Shown here: in pieces, positions 7,416 through 14,485 of the stretch | Position numbering within the stretch: position 1 is the stretch's first letter | How the letters are laid out: the number at the start of each line of letters is the position of its first letter | Assembly: GCA_017615495.1 (NCBI GenBank) | Contig: JAGAAA010000015.1 | Coordinates: 1-27,671 of the forward strand | Length of the DNA stretch: 27,671 nt | Direction of reading: 5' to 3' | Source of the DNA: Clostridia bacterium | GTDB taxonomy: Bacteria; Bacillota; Clostridia; Christensenellales; CAG-1252 | Notes under the pieces: generated by a model | The model's database searches: none | The model's input: only the letters and a program-made list of their open reading frames with translations | Told to the model about the DNA's origin: nothing | Program-made: the position numbers and the translations under genes

Positions 7416-8276
7416 ATGGACGTTTTGATGAACTATTTTGAAAAGGATAATTTCGGATGGCTTTCCATCGTGGACGCGGTCGTCATTTTGGTCTTTTTGA
7501 TCGCGATCATGGCGTTCTTCTTCCGCAAAAAGAATTATCGCGTCGGCATGTTCTTCGTTTTGTTCACCTTGGTATTTATCGGGCTTGACGTCGTGATCGC
7601 CGTCTTCAAGATCCGCTCGATCTTCTTTGCAAGAGAGATCATGCGCTTCTTCGCCGTTATTTTCATCGCCGCAAGCGCGGTGGTCTATCAATCCGATTTG
7701 AAGCTTTTGTTCGCTAAGTTCGGCGGTCAGGCGGAGGAAAACGTCTACGCCAAACTTCACAACGGTCGCGACGAGGATGACCTTCGTTACGCTTCGGGGG
7801 AGATCGTCAAGGCGTGCCAAAACCTCTCCAAAAACAACATCGGCGCTTTGATCGTCGTTTGTCCCACCATCATTTCTTCCAATATGTTGGATACGGGTAT
7901 CCGCCTGAACGGCGCTCTGTCCGCTCCTCTTCTTGAAAGCATTTTCAATCCGCACTCTCCTTTGCACGACGGCGCCGTCATCATCAAAAACAACGTCGTC
8001 CTTGCGGCAGGGTGCTTCCTTCCTCTCTCGCAAAACCCCTCGATCAGTAAGGATCTCGGCACGCGTCACCGCGCCGCGATCGGTATCACCGAGGAAACCG
8101 ACGTTTTGACCATCGTCGTCAGTGAGGAGACGGGTATCATCAGCTTGGTGCAAAACGGCGATATCAAGCGCTACATCACCGGCGAAAAACTGATGGACGC
8201 TTTGGACGCCGCCTTTGGCATCACCGACCTCAGCAGGAGGAATTCGAGACAATTTGGGAGGAATACCAAGAGATAA
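7416..8276 (+). CDS. cdaA: Membrane diadenylate cyclase CdaA
   Basis: Makes c-di-AMP from two ATP at the membrane; this messenger controls potassium and osmolyte balance and wall homeostasis in Bacillota. The 286-residue protein has three N-terminal membrane helices (about 15-37, 43-63 and 72-92) and a DisA_N cyclase domain. The catalytic motifs are intact: D185-G-A in LHDGAVII and R217-H-R in GTRHRAA. I start it at ATG 7416, because GAGG at 7404-7407 serves that codon; an upstream in-frame GTG at 7407 overlaps the ribosome site. The usual partner genes cdaR (ybbR) and glmM do not follow; a DUF1015 gene begins in its stop codon (TAATG) instead. Confidence 0.93.
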   Translation: MDVLMNYFEKDNFGWLSIVDAVVILVFLIAIMAFFFRKKNYRVGMFFVLFTLVFIGLDVVIAVFKIRSIFFAREIMRFFAVIFIAASAVVYQSDLKLLFAKFGGQAEENVYAKLHNGRDEDDLRYASGEIVKACQNLSKNNIGALIVVCPTIISSNMLDTGIRLNGALSAPLLESIFNPHSPLHDGAVIIKNNVVLAAGCFLPLSQNPSISKDLGTRHRAAIGITEETDVLTIVVSEETGIISLVQNGDIKRYITGEKLMDALDAAFGITDLSRRNSRQFGRNTKR

Positions 8277-9505
8277 TGAAAGACATCGTGAAAATACCTC
8301 GCGTTCTTCTGCCCAGGGAAGACGTGGACTTGAAAAAATGGGCGGTCATCGCCTGCGACCAATTTACTTCGCAAGGGCAGTATTGGCAGCAGCTCAAAGA
8401 TTATTGCGGCGAAGTTTCGGCGCTCAACATCATTTTCCCCGAGTATTATCTTGAAAAAGGGAGCATGGAGGAGAGGATACAAAGCATCAACTCCTATATG
8501 CAAAAATATCTTTCGGAAGGGGTCTTCCGGGAGGTGCACGGCGTCATCTTGACCGAGAGGATCACTTCTTACGGGCACAAGCGCACCGGTATCCTTCTCG
8601 CCCTAGACCTCGATCAGTACGATTTCACCACGGGCAAGCTTCCCATCCGCGCCACCGAAGCCACGGTCAAGGAAAGGCTTCCCGTCCGTTTGCGCATCCG
8701 TGAAAACGCGCTTCTTGAATTGCCGCACGTTTTGATCTTGATCGACGATGAGGAAAAGACGGTGGTGGAGCGCGCTCGCGCAAGCGTCACCGAGGACGAC
8801 CTCCTCTATTCTACCGAACTCAATATGAAAGGCGGCTCGGTCAAGGGCTACCTTTTGAAGGACCCTCAGCCCATCTTGGACGCTCTTCTCGCTCTTGCTG
8901 ATAAGGACCGCATGCTTCGCCGTTACGGCGACGAGACCCCCTTCCTCTTCGCAGTGGGCGACGGCAACCATTCCGTTGCGACGGCAAAGCTTTTGTGGGA
9001 GAGGATCAAGCCCGGCTTGACCGAAAGCGAAAGGGAGCATCATCCCGCCCGTTACGTCCTTGCCGAAGTTGGCAACCTGTATGACGACGACCTTGCCTTT
9101 GAAGCAATTCATCGCGTGATCTTCGGCGCGGGCGAGCCCTTCATTAAGGAGATGTCCGAGACCCTTTCCGGCGAAGGGCACGTTTCCATCCTTTACCGCG
9201 GCGAGATGTACGGCGTTTCCGTTCCGCGCGTTGCGGCGGAAGCAGTCAAGGCGGTGCAGGAATTTATTGACAAATACATTGCTTCGCATGAGGGCGTTTC
9301 GGTGGACTACATCCATGGCGACGGCAACCTCGCGGAGGTGGCGGCGGCAAAGGACGGCGTGGCTATCTTTATGCCGGTGATGGAAAAGAGCGACCTCTTC
9401 CCCTACGTGGTCAAGCACGGTTCGCTCCCCCGCAAGACCTTCTCGATGGGCGAAGCGGAAGAAAAGAGATATTACTTAGAAGCTCGTAGGATCATCGAGG
9501 ACTAA
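8276..9505 (+). CDS. DUF1015 family protein
   Basis: A 409-residue soluble protein matching the DUF1015 family, widespread in anaerobes and of unknown biochemical function. Recognisable blocks are WAVIACDQFTSQGQYWQQL near residue 22, the central GDGNHSVATAKLLWE, and YIHGDGNLAEVAAAK near the C-terminus. No signal peptide or membrane segment is present. Its ATG overlaps the cdaA stop by one base, and aspartate kinase follows after 19 bases. I infer membership in a cdaA-lysC-glcK transcription unit, but nothing here shows its reaction. Confidence 0.85.
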   Translation: MKDIVKIPRVLLPREDVDLKKWAVIACDQFTSQGQYWQQLKDYCGEVSALNIIFPEYYLEKGSMEERIQSINSYMQKYLSEGVFREVHGVILTERITSYGHKRTGILLALDLDQYDFTTGKLPIRATEATVKERLPVRLRIRENALLELPHVLILIDDEEKTVVERARASVTEDDLLYSTELNMKGGSVKGYLLKDPQPILDALLALADKDRMLRRYGDETPFLFAVGDGNHSVATAKLLWERIKPGLTESEREHHPARYVLAEVGNLYDDDLAFEAIHRVIFGAGEPFIKEMSETLSGEGHVSILYRGEMYGVSVPRVAAEAVKAVQEFIDKYIASHEGVSVDYIHGDGNLAEVAAAKDGVAIFMPVMEKSDLFPYVVKHGSLPRKTFSMGEAEEKRYYLEARRIIED

Positions 9506-9524
9506 GCGAACAAAGGAGATAGAT

Positions 9525-10838
9525 ATGAAAGTTTGCAAATTCGGCGGCAGCAGCATGGCGTCGGGTGAAACCATCAAGAAAGTTGCGGACATCATTCGTT
9601 CGGATAATGACCGCAAGTATATCGTGGTTTCCGCGCCGGGCAAGCGCTTTAAGGAAGACATCAAAATTACGGACAGCTTGTTGACCGCTTATTCCGAAAG
9701 CAAAAAAGGCAAGCGCCTTGCGGATTTGTTGAAGCCGGTGTTTGACCGCTTTATCGGCATCGCCAAGGACCTTGGCATTGAGGAAAAGGTGGACCTTGCT
9801 TCGGTCTTTAAGGAGATCGAGGAAGGCATCGTCGCTTCCCCCATCCCCGACTTTGCGGCGGCGCAGGGCGAAAGGCTTTCCGCCATGCTTCTTGCGGCGT
9901 ACCTCGGCTTTGAATTCGTGGACGCGCGTGAGATCATCCGCTTTGCGGACAACGGACAATTCAACGCGGAGTACACCAACGACCTCGCTCGTAAGCGCCT
10001 GACCGAAAAGACGGACGGCGTGGTGATCCCCGGTTTTTACGGCAGCACTTCCAGCGGGCAGATCCGCACCTTCAGCCGCGGCGGCAGTGACGTTTCGGGC
10101 GCCATCGTAGCGCGTGCGGTCAAAGCGGACATTTACGAAAACTGGACGGACGTCAACGGCTTTTTGACCGCTGATCCCCGCATTGTGGAGAACCCCAAGC
10201 CCATCCCCGAGCTTTCTTACCGTGAACTTCGCGAGCTTTCTTACATGGGCGCAAACGTCCTTCATCCCGAGAGCATCTTCCCGGTCAGGAAGGCAAACAT
10301 CCCCATCAACATCAAAAACACCTTTGACCCCACCAATCCCGGCACGATGATCTTGCCCGGCGTGTTGCAACACGACCGCTTGATCACCGGCATTGCGGGC
10401 AAGAAGGGCTTTGTCAGCATCCTCATTGAAAAATCCATGATGAACAACGAGATCGGCTTTACGAGAAAGTTGTTGTCCGTCTTGGAAAACCTCAACATGA
10501 GTTTCGAGCACCTGCCCAGCGGCATCGATACGATGACCTTGATCATTGCGGATACCGAGATCGGCGGCAAGTTGCAAGACTTGGTGGGCGGCATCCGCGA
10601 GGCGGTCAGTCCCGACCGTTTGGAGATCCAATCCGACCTCGCTTTGATCGCCACCGTGGGCCACGGTATGGCGTATAAGCCGGGCACGGCGTCCCGTTTG
10701 TTTACCGCGCTTTCCCGCGTGGGGGTCAACATCAAGATGATCGACCAGGGCTCCAGCGAACTTAACATCATCGTCGCTGTTGCGGGCGAGGATTACGAAA
10801 GGGCGATCAACGCCATTTACGAAGAATTTATCAACTAA
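9525..10838 (+). CDS. Aspartate kinase
   Basis: Phosphorylates aspartate, the first step toward lysine, methionine and threonine. The 437-residue monofunctional enzyme has the amino acid kinase domain first, with K5-F-G-G-S-S near the N-terminus and the block FSRGGSDVSGAIVARA, then NWTDVNGFLTADPRIV. Two C-terminal ACT domains follow (about residues 290-355 and 370-437; the second contains VGHGMAYKPGTASRLF). ACT domains bind pathway amino acids in this family, so feedback control is likely, but which amino acid cannot be read from sequence. AAAGGAG at 9512-9518 supports the start. Threonine synthase is encoded at 25617-27104, so part of the same pathway is in the window. Confidence 0.93.
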   Translation: MKVCKFGGSSMASGETIKKVADIIRSDNDRKYIVVSAPGKRFKEDIKITDSLLTAYSESKKGKRLADLLKPVFDRFIGIAKDLGIEEKVDLASVFKEIEEGIVASPIPDFAAAQGERLSAMLLAAYLGFEFVDAREIIRFADNGQFNAEYTNDLARKRLTEKTDGVVIPGFYGSTSSGQIRTFSRGGSDVSGAIVARAVKADIYENWTDVNGFLTADPRIVENPKPIPELSYRELRELSYMGANVLHPESIFPVRKANIPINIKNTFDPTNPGTMILPGVLQHDRLITGIAGKKGFVSILIEKSMMNNEIGFTRKLLSVLENLNMSFEHLPSGIDTMTLIIADTEIGGKLQDLVGGIREAVSPDRLEIQSDLALIATVGHGMAYKPGTASRLFTALSRVGVNIKMIDQGSSELNIIVAVAGEDYERAINAIYEEFIN

Positions 10839-10847
10839 GAGGTTTTT

Positions 10848-11804
10848 ATGATCTATGCGGGCGTAGACGTCGGAGGCATGAGCATCAAGTGCTGCCTTGC
10901 GACGGAAGATGGCAAAATTCTCATCAAAGACAGTTTCGTGACCAAGGACGCGATCACTTGCGCCGAGATGGCGGAACAGACCGCTTCTTGCATTAAGGCG
11001 ATCGCCGCTAAGGCGGGCGTCGATATCAAGGACGTTGCGGCGGTGGGTATGGGTACCCCCGGCACCGTGGACGGTAAAAAGGGCGTGATCGTCTATTCCA
11101 ACAATATCAAGTTGGAGCATGCTCCCATCGTTAAGGAAATGAAGAAGCATCTTTCCTGCCCGGTGTACGTGGGCAACGACGCCAACGCGGCGGCGCTTGG
11201 CGAAGCGGTATTCGGCGCGGCAAAAGGCCTTTCGGACGTCGTACTCGTTACCCTCGGCACCGGCGTAGGCACCGGCATCGTCGCCAACGGCAAGATGATC
11301 ACCGGCATGGGCGGAGCAGGCGCGGAAGGGGGTCACATCGTTATCAAAATGAAGGGCGAACCCTGCACTTGCGGCAACCGCGGTTGTTTTGAGGCTTACG
11401 CTTCCGCAACTGCGCTTCTTCGTCAGACCGAAGCGGTGGTGGCGCGTCGCCCCGATAGCTTGCTTGCCGCTTTGTGGAAGAAAAACGGCAAAAGCGGCAT
11501 CGTTCCCTTCGACGCGGCAAAAGCGGGCGATCCCGCGGGGCTTAAGGTCATCCGTGATTACGTCAATTACGTTGCGCTGGGGCTTGCCGGATTGGTAAAT
11601 ATCTTCCGTCCCGACGTGGTTTTGATCGGCGGCGGCATCAGCAATCAAGGCGATTACTTCATCAAAAAGGTTTCGCGCAAGCTCAATGGCATCGTGTACG
11701 GCGCGGGCATCAATCCGCGTGTTAAGGTGAAGGCGGCTGAATTAAAGAACGACGCCGGTCTACTTGGAGCAGTTGCGCTCGCCGTTAGGGGTGCCAACGC
11801 ATAA
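10848..11804 (+). CDS. ROK family glucokinase
   Basis: Phosphorylates glucose (or a related sugar) with ATP in the cytoplasm. The 318-residue ROK protein has the N-terminal phosphate-binding motif DVGGMSIK, the sugar-binding catalytic block GNDANAAALGE, the LGTGVGTGIV nucleotide motif, and EGGHIVI followed by the ROK zinc motif CTCGNRGCFEAY. These point to glucokinase rather than a ROK repressor, and there is no N-terminal helix-turn-helix. It follows aspartate kinase by nine bases. The final residues and stop codon fall inside the left arm of a large palindrome (11790-11960), so the natural C-terminus may have been altered by that repeat. Confidence 0.88.
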   Translation: MIYAGVDVGGMSIKCCLATEDGKILIKDSFVTKDAITCAEMAEQTASCIKAIAAKAGVDIKDVAAVGMGTPGTVDGKKGVIVYSNNIKLEHAPIVKEMKKHLSCPVYVGNDANAAALGEAVFGAAKGLSDVVLVTLGTGVGTGIVANGKMITGMGGAGAEGGHIVIKMKGEPCTCGNRGCFEAYASATALLRQTEAVVARRPDSLLAALWKKNGKSGIVPFDAAKAGDPAGLKVIRDYVNYVALGLAGLVNIFRPDVVLIGGGISNQGDYFIKKVSRKLNGIVYGAGINPRVKVKAAELKNDAGLLGAVALAVRGANA

Positions 11805-11960
11805 GAAGGCATCTACTTTGTTACTGTCTGCGCCTTTGCGACATCACGTACAAGGAGTACGCTCCCGCCAACACCCCAAAGAATGAAATAATTCTTCGGG
11901 GACCCCAACGGCGGGAATGCCTTGCCGAGCCTCGTATCTACCTCCTTCTGCGTTGGCACC
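11790..11960. repeat. 171-base imperfect palindrome over the 3' end of the glucokinase gene
   Basis: The ends are a perfect 11 bp inverted repeat: GGTGCCAACGC (11790-11800) and GCGTTGGCACC (11950-11960). It continues, after a three-base bulge, with AGAAGG (11804-11809) and CCTTCT (11944-11949). The centre is also paired: TCCCGCC (11863-11869) with GGCGGGA (11910-11916), CCCC (11874-11877) with GGGG (11898-11901), and AAGAAT (11879-11884) with ATTCTT (11891-11896). A small extra hairpin, CGTAC/GTACG (11847-11861), lies on the left side. There is no ORF and no T run, so it is not an ordinary terminator. A dispersed palindromic (REP-like) or MITE-like repeat is the best reading. Confidence 0.7.
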
Positions 11961-12026
11961 AGAGGGAAGGAAAAACGAGGTTGTTTAGGATAGAAGAGTC
12001 GGTGAATAGAAATTTTAAAAGCTGAT

Positions 12027-13229
12027 TCACAGCGTCTTTGCGGGCGCTGTGTTTTTGTTTGTATCGATGGGCGGCGCGTAAGGGGCGCCGCTTTTTAGTA
12101 CGGCGAAGATGATGCGCACCATCTTTTTCATCCCGTGCGACAGGGCAACGAAAAAGTGTTTCCCCGCGGCGCGTTTTCTGTCCACGTAGGCGCGCATGAC
12201 GGGGTCGGTGACGTAGGCGGATTTTGTGGCTTGGAAGATGGCGTTTCTAAGATATTTCGAGCCTTTTTTCACCATGGACGTGCGGGTCAAAACAAACTTT
12301 CCCGATTGGTAAATTGTGGGCTCGCATCCCACGAAGGCAAGCAGTTTTGCGTCGTTGGAAAAATTCTTTACGTTGCCTATCTCCGCAAGGATGGTGGCGC
12401 CGGTGTTGACGCCAATGCCGGGGATGGTCAGAATGGGACTTTTGAGCTTGTCCAAAATGGAGCGGAGTTTTTCCTCGATCAAAACGAGTTCGTCTTCAAG
12501 AAAGGCGATAAGTTTTGCCAAACGCTTGAGCTCGTAGGCGTCGCCCGCGTTGCTGACGCCGATGCTGGTGCTTGCCGCTTCGATCAGTTCGTCCGCGCGC
12601 TTGCCGTACCTGCCGTAAGATATTTTGTCGAGGTTTTTTACGAGCGAAGTTTTGTTTGCCGTAAGCACTTCTCGCGGGGAGGAATACCGTCCGATCAGTT
12701 CGATGGCGCTACGATAGTTGACGTTAAAATGCTTTTCAAATTCCGGAAAGACCAATTGCAGTACCCTGCGATAGCGGTTTTTGGTGCATTGCACCGTCTT
12801 TTGCACGCGGTAGCGGTAGCGTGTGAGGGATCGCAGGACGCGGATGTCGCCAAGCACGTGCCGCCGCTTTTCAACTTCGGTCTCCGCCGTTACTTCGGCA
12901 ATGTATCTGGCGTCGCTTTTGTCCGTTTTTGTGTTTCGGAGAGATTTTGACTTGCGAAAGAGGTTGACCTTTAACGGGTTGAGCGGGAGGACGGCGTATG
13001 GTTGCGTTTTTAGGTGTTCCAAGATGTTTTGCGAGTAATGTCCCGTATACTCTAATCCTACTTTAACTTCCTCTTTGCGCCTTTTGTTTTGCTTGACGAC
13101 GCGGTCAAAAAACTCAAACCCGGTCTTGGAATTTTCAAAAGTAAAGTTATCCACGAGCACTTCGCCGTCGTCGCGCATTATGTGGCAGTCGTGTTTGTCC
13201 TTTGCCACGTCGATCCCCACGTAAATCAT
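12027..13229 (-). CDS. IS110-family recombinase (DEDD transposase)
   Basis: A 400-residue site-specific recombinase. The N-terminal RuvC-like DEDD domain begins MIYVGIDVAKDKHD and has D7, E60, D103 and D106 (the last two in KTDKSDARYIAE). The C-terminal transposase-20 domain carries a helix-hairpin-helix LTIPGIGVNTGATILAEIG and the conserved serine S309 in QSGK. All expected catalytic residues are present, so it looks intact. I start it at 13229 because AAGGAGG lies just upstream on the minus strand; the longer open frame runs through the structured leader and is not coding. Work on IS621 and relatives shows these enzymes are guided by an RNA from the element's non-coding end. The 3' end of the gene contains two terminator hairpins acting on the opposite strand. 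Confidence 0.92.
   Translation of the reverse strand: MIYVGIDVAKDKHDCHIMRDDGEVLVDNFTFENSKTGFEFFDRVVKQNKRRKEEVKVGLEYTGHYSQNILEHLKTQPYAVLPLNPLKVNLFRKSKSLRNTKTDKSDARYIAEVTAETEVEKRRHVLGDIRVLRSLTRYRYRVQKTVQCTKNRYRRVLQLVFPEFEKHFNVNYRSAIELIGRYSSPREVLTANKTSLVKNLDKISYGRYGKRADELIEAASTSIGVSNAGDAYELKRLAKLIAFLEDELVLIEEKLRSILDKLKSPILTIPGIGVNTGATILAEIGNVKNFSNDAKLLAFVGCEPTIYQSGKFVLTRTSMVKKGSKYLRNAIFQATKSAYVTDPVMRAYVDRKRAAGKHFFVALSHGMKKMVRIIFAVLKSGAPYAPPIDTNKNTAPAKTL
12028..12056 (+). terminator. Plus-strand terminator inside the IS110 recombinase 3' end
   Basis: CACAGCG (12028-12034) pairs with CGCTGTG (12045-12051), with a 10-base loop, followed by five T (12052-12056). On the plus strand this would stop read-through from the glucokinase operon before it runs antisense to the recombinase. 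Confidence 0.6.
12071..12096 (+). terminator. Second plus-strand terminator inside the IS110 recombinase
   Basis: GCGGCGC (12071-12077) pairs perfectly with GCGCCGC (12085-12091), with a seven-base loop, followed by five T (12092-12096). It lies 15 bases after the first such hairpin and is also within the recombinase coding region. Confidence 0.6.
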
Positions 13230-13250
13230 AATTTCCCTCCTTGCCAACAT

Positions 13251-13273
13251 AAAAAATGCGGCATTTTGCCGCA
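13251..13273 (-). terminator. Terminator between the leader RNA and the IS110 recombinase
   Basis: TGCGGCA (13273-13267 on the minus strand) pairs perfectly with TGCCGCA (13263-13257), with a three-base loop, followed by six T (13256-13251). It lies 22 bases before the recombinase start, so the upstream transcript can end as a separate small RNA, with partial read-through into the gene. Confidence 0.75.
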
Positions 13274-13348
13274 ATGCGCTCCGCTCCGTATCCTCCTCGT
13301 AAAAACGACTGGCGTTAGGTATTGAAAAAACCGGAATTGCGGAGCGCG
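13251..13348 (-). ncRNA. Candidate bridge (seek) RNA of the IS110 element
   Basis: On the minus strand, an extended -10 box predicts a start near 13347-13348. The transcript would begin GCGCTCCGC (13347-13339), which pairs perfectly with GCGGAGCGC (13284-13276) and encloses a 54-base loop. After a three-base bulge the stem continues with TCCG/CGGA (13335-13332 with 13288-13285), and an inner hairpin TCGT-TTTT-ACGA lies at 13308-13297. The next structure is a terminator hairpin ending at 13251, before the recombinase ribosome site. A discrete structured RNA of about 97 bases at the 5' side of an IS110 recombinase is where bridge RNAs are made, though this is shorter than the IS621 one. An attenuating leader is the main alternative. 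Confidence 0.5.
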
Positions 13349-13353
13349 ACTCC

Positions 13354-13362
13354 ATTATACCA
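13354..13362 (-). promoter_or_regulatory. Extended -10 box for the IS110 leader RNA
   Basis: The minus strand reads TGG followed by TATAAT, a perfect extended -10 (TGnTATAAT). No good -35 is found 17 bases upstream in the present context (TGCTTT). Some IS110-family elements complete their promoter only when excised circles join the two ends; a lone -10 near the element end fits that, but an extended -10 can also act without a -35. Confidence 0.6.
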
Positions 13363-13411
13363 TATTTCAATTTGAAAAAGCAGTTCAGGGGCGGAATTCC
13401 CTCGGAGCTTC

Positions 13412-13440
13412 TTTACTTCGCGCCGCAAACGTGGTATAAT
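13412..13440 (+). promoter_or_regulatory. Promoter of the MDR-family gene
   Basis: TTTACT (13412-13417), a 17-base spacer and TATAAT (13435-13440), preceded by TGG, form an extended -10 promoter. The ribosome site AGGAAGG (13455-13461) and ATG 13468 follow. Confidence 0.75.
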
Positions 13441-13467
13441 ATTTTTACCTTGATAGGAAGGTGCAGT

Positions 13468-14442
13468 ATGAAAGTTTGGAAAATTGTTGGACCGAAGACG
13501 CTCTCTATGGAAGACGAGCAGGGCGAACTTCGTCCCGGATACGTAAAAGTTAAGGTGACCAAGCTTGGTCTTACCAGCGCGGACATCGCCGTTTACGAAG
13601 GTCAAACCGACGTTTCTCTCCCCATCGTCCCGGGGCGTATCGCCACGGCGGTCATCAGCGAGGTCAACGAGGGCAGTAGCTTCCGCAAAGGGGAGCGAGT
13701 GCTCCTTTCGCCCTATATGAAGGATGAAAAGGGCAGGCTCTATACCCGCGGTTTGGACATGGACGGGTATTTAGCGGATTACGTGGTTTTGCCCGAAAGC
13801 GACGTTTACGCCTTGCCGGAAAGCATCACCGAGGATATGGGCGTCTTTGCCGAGTATATCAGCATCGCGGCGGGGCTTATGGACAAGCTTGACCTCAAGC
13901 ACGAGCAGTACGTCGCCATCTTGGGCGCCAACGCTTTGGGCCTCATCTTCGCGCAACTTGCCATCTATTATCAGGCGATACCCATCATCGTGGACCGCTC
14001 TGAAAAGAAGCTTCAGGAGGCGGCGTCCTTTGGCGTTTATTACCGCATCAACTCCTCCAAGCAGGATGCGGCTCGCAGGATACGTCAGATCACCTGCGGC
14101 AAAATGGCGGATTGCACCGTCTTTGAATGCCGCTCCGCGCAACAACCGCAACTTGCCTTTTCCTTGACGGCGGAAGGGGGCAAAGTGGGCATCGTCGGGT
14201 ACGACAGCTTTGTCAGCAAGCTCAACGCGGATATCTCCGCCATCATGGGCAGGCAGCTTTCCGTTATCGGCATCAACAACGGCGCCGCGGATATGAACTC
14301 CGCCATCAACCTCCTCGCAAACGAGGTGGTGCGCGTGGATGGCATTGCGGATAAGACGGTGGACTTCCTTGCCGCGCCAAGCGCCTTTACCGAGTCCATC
14401 GACAGCGAAAACAATTATTTGAAGATACTGATCAAGTGCTAA
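13468..14442 (+). CDS. Degenerate medium-chain dehydrogenase/reductase (MDR) protein
   Basis: A 324-residue protein with the MDR order: GroES-like N-terminal domain (about 1-130) then a Rossmann domain starting at YVAILGANALGLIFAQLA. Family landmarks such as GLDMDGYLADYVVLP are clear. However, the catalytic zinc ligands seem to be gone. Where alcohol dehydrogenases have Cys-Gly-x-Asp it reads GLTSAD, where they have Gly-His-Glu it reads VPGRIAT, and the four-cysteine structural zinc loop is absent. The Rossmann glycine motif is GxNxxG instead of GxGxxG. It may be a zinc-independent reductase or may have lost activity. Start by AGGAAGG at 13455-13461. It is a single-gene unit, closed by a bidirectional terminator. 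Confidence 0.75.
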   Translation: MKVWKIVGPKTLSMEDEQGELRPGYVKVKVTKLGLTSADIAVYEGQTDVSLPIVPGRIATAVISEVNEGSSFRKGERVLLSPYMKDEKGRLYTRGLDMDGYLADYVVLPESDVYALPESITEDMGVFAEYISIAAGLMDKLDLKHEQYVAILGANALGLIFAQLAIYYQAIPIIVDRSEKKLQEAASFGVYYRINSSKQDAARRIRQITCGKMADCTVFECRSAQQPQLAFSLTAEGGKVGIVGYDSFVSKLNADISAIMGRQLSVIGINNGAADMNSAINLLANEVVRVDGIADKTVDFLAAPSAFTESIDSENNYLKILIKC

Positions 14443-14451
14443 ACGTAAAGT

Positions 14452-14485
14452 AAAAAAACGCAGGCAATCGCCTGCGCTTTTTTTT
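14452..14485. terminator. Bidirectional intrinsic terminator between convergent genes
   Basis: CGCAGGC (14459-14465) pairs with GCCTGCG (14470-14476), with an AATC loop. Eight T follow on the plus strand (14478-14485) and seven on the minus strand (complement of 14452-14458). It serves both the MDR gene and the lipoprotein gene. Confidence 0.92.

Larger units (their letters stand above)
11971..13375 (-). mobile_element. IS110-family insertion element; ends approximate
   Basis: The element holds one recombinase gene on the minus strand and a structured leader on its 5' side. IS110 elements have no terminal inverted repeats, so the ends cannot be read directly. The left limit here is the AAAAACGA-N6-TTAGG segment (11971-11989) that recurs in the leader RNA. 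The right limit is placed just beyond the -10 box at 13354-13359. About 1.4 kb is typical of the family. The flanks are the 171-base palindrome on one side and the promoter of the next gene (13412-13440) on the other. Confidence 0.5.

Noticed and set aside
9492..11648. 718-codon open frame on the minus strand over aspartate kinase and glucokinase
   Set aside because: It is antisense to two clear enzymes with full motifs. Its translation is rich in His, Arg, Asp and Val with no domain, as expected from the mirrored codon bias of a GC-rich strand. No ribosome site or promoter fits it.
13230..13370. N-terminal extension of the IS110 recombinase
   Set aside because: It would translate through the terminator hairpin and structured leader. 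Family alignment begins at MIYVGIDVAK, preceded by AAGGAGG.
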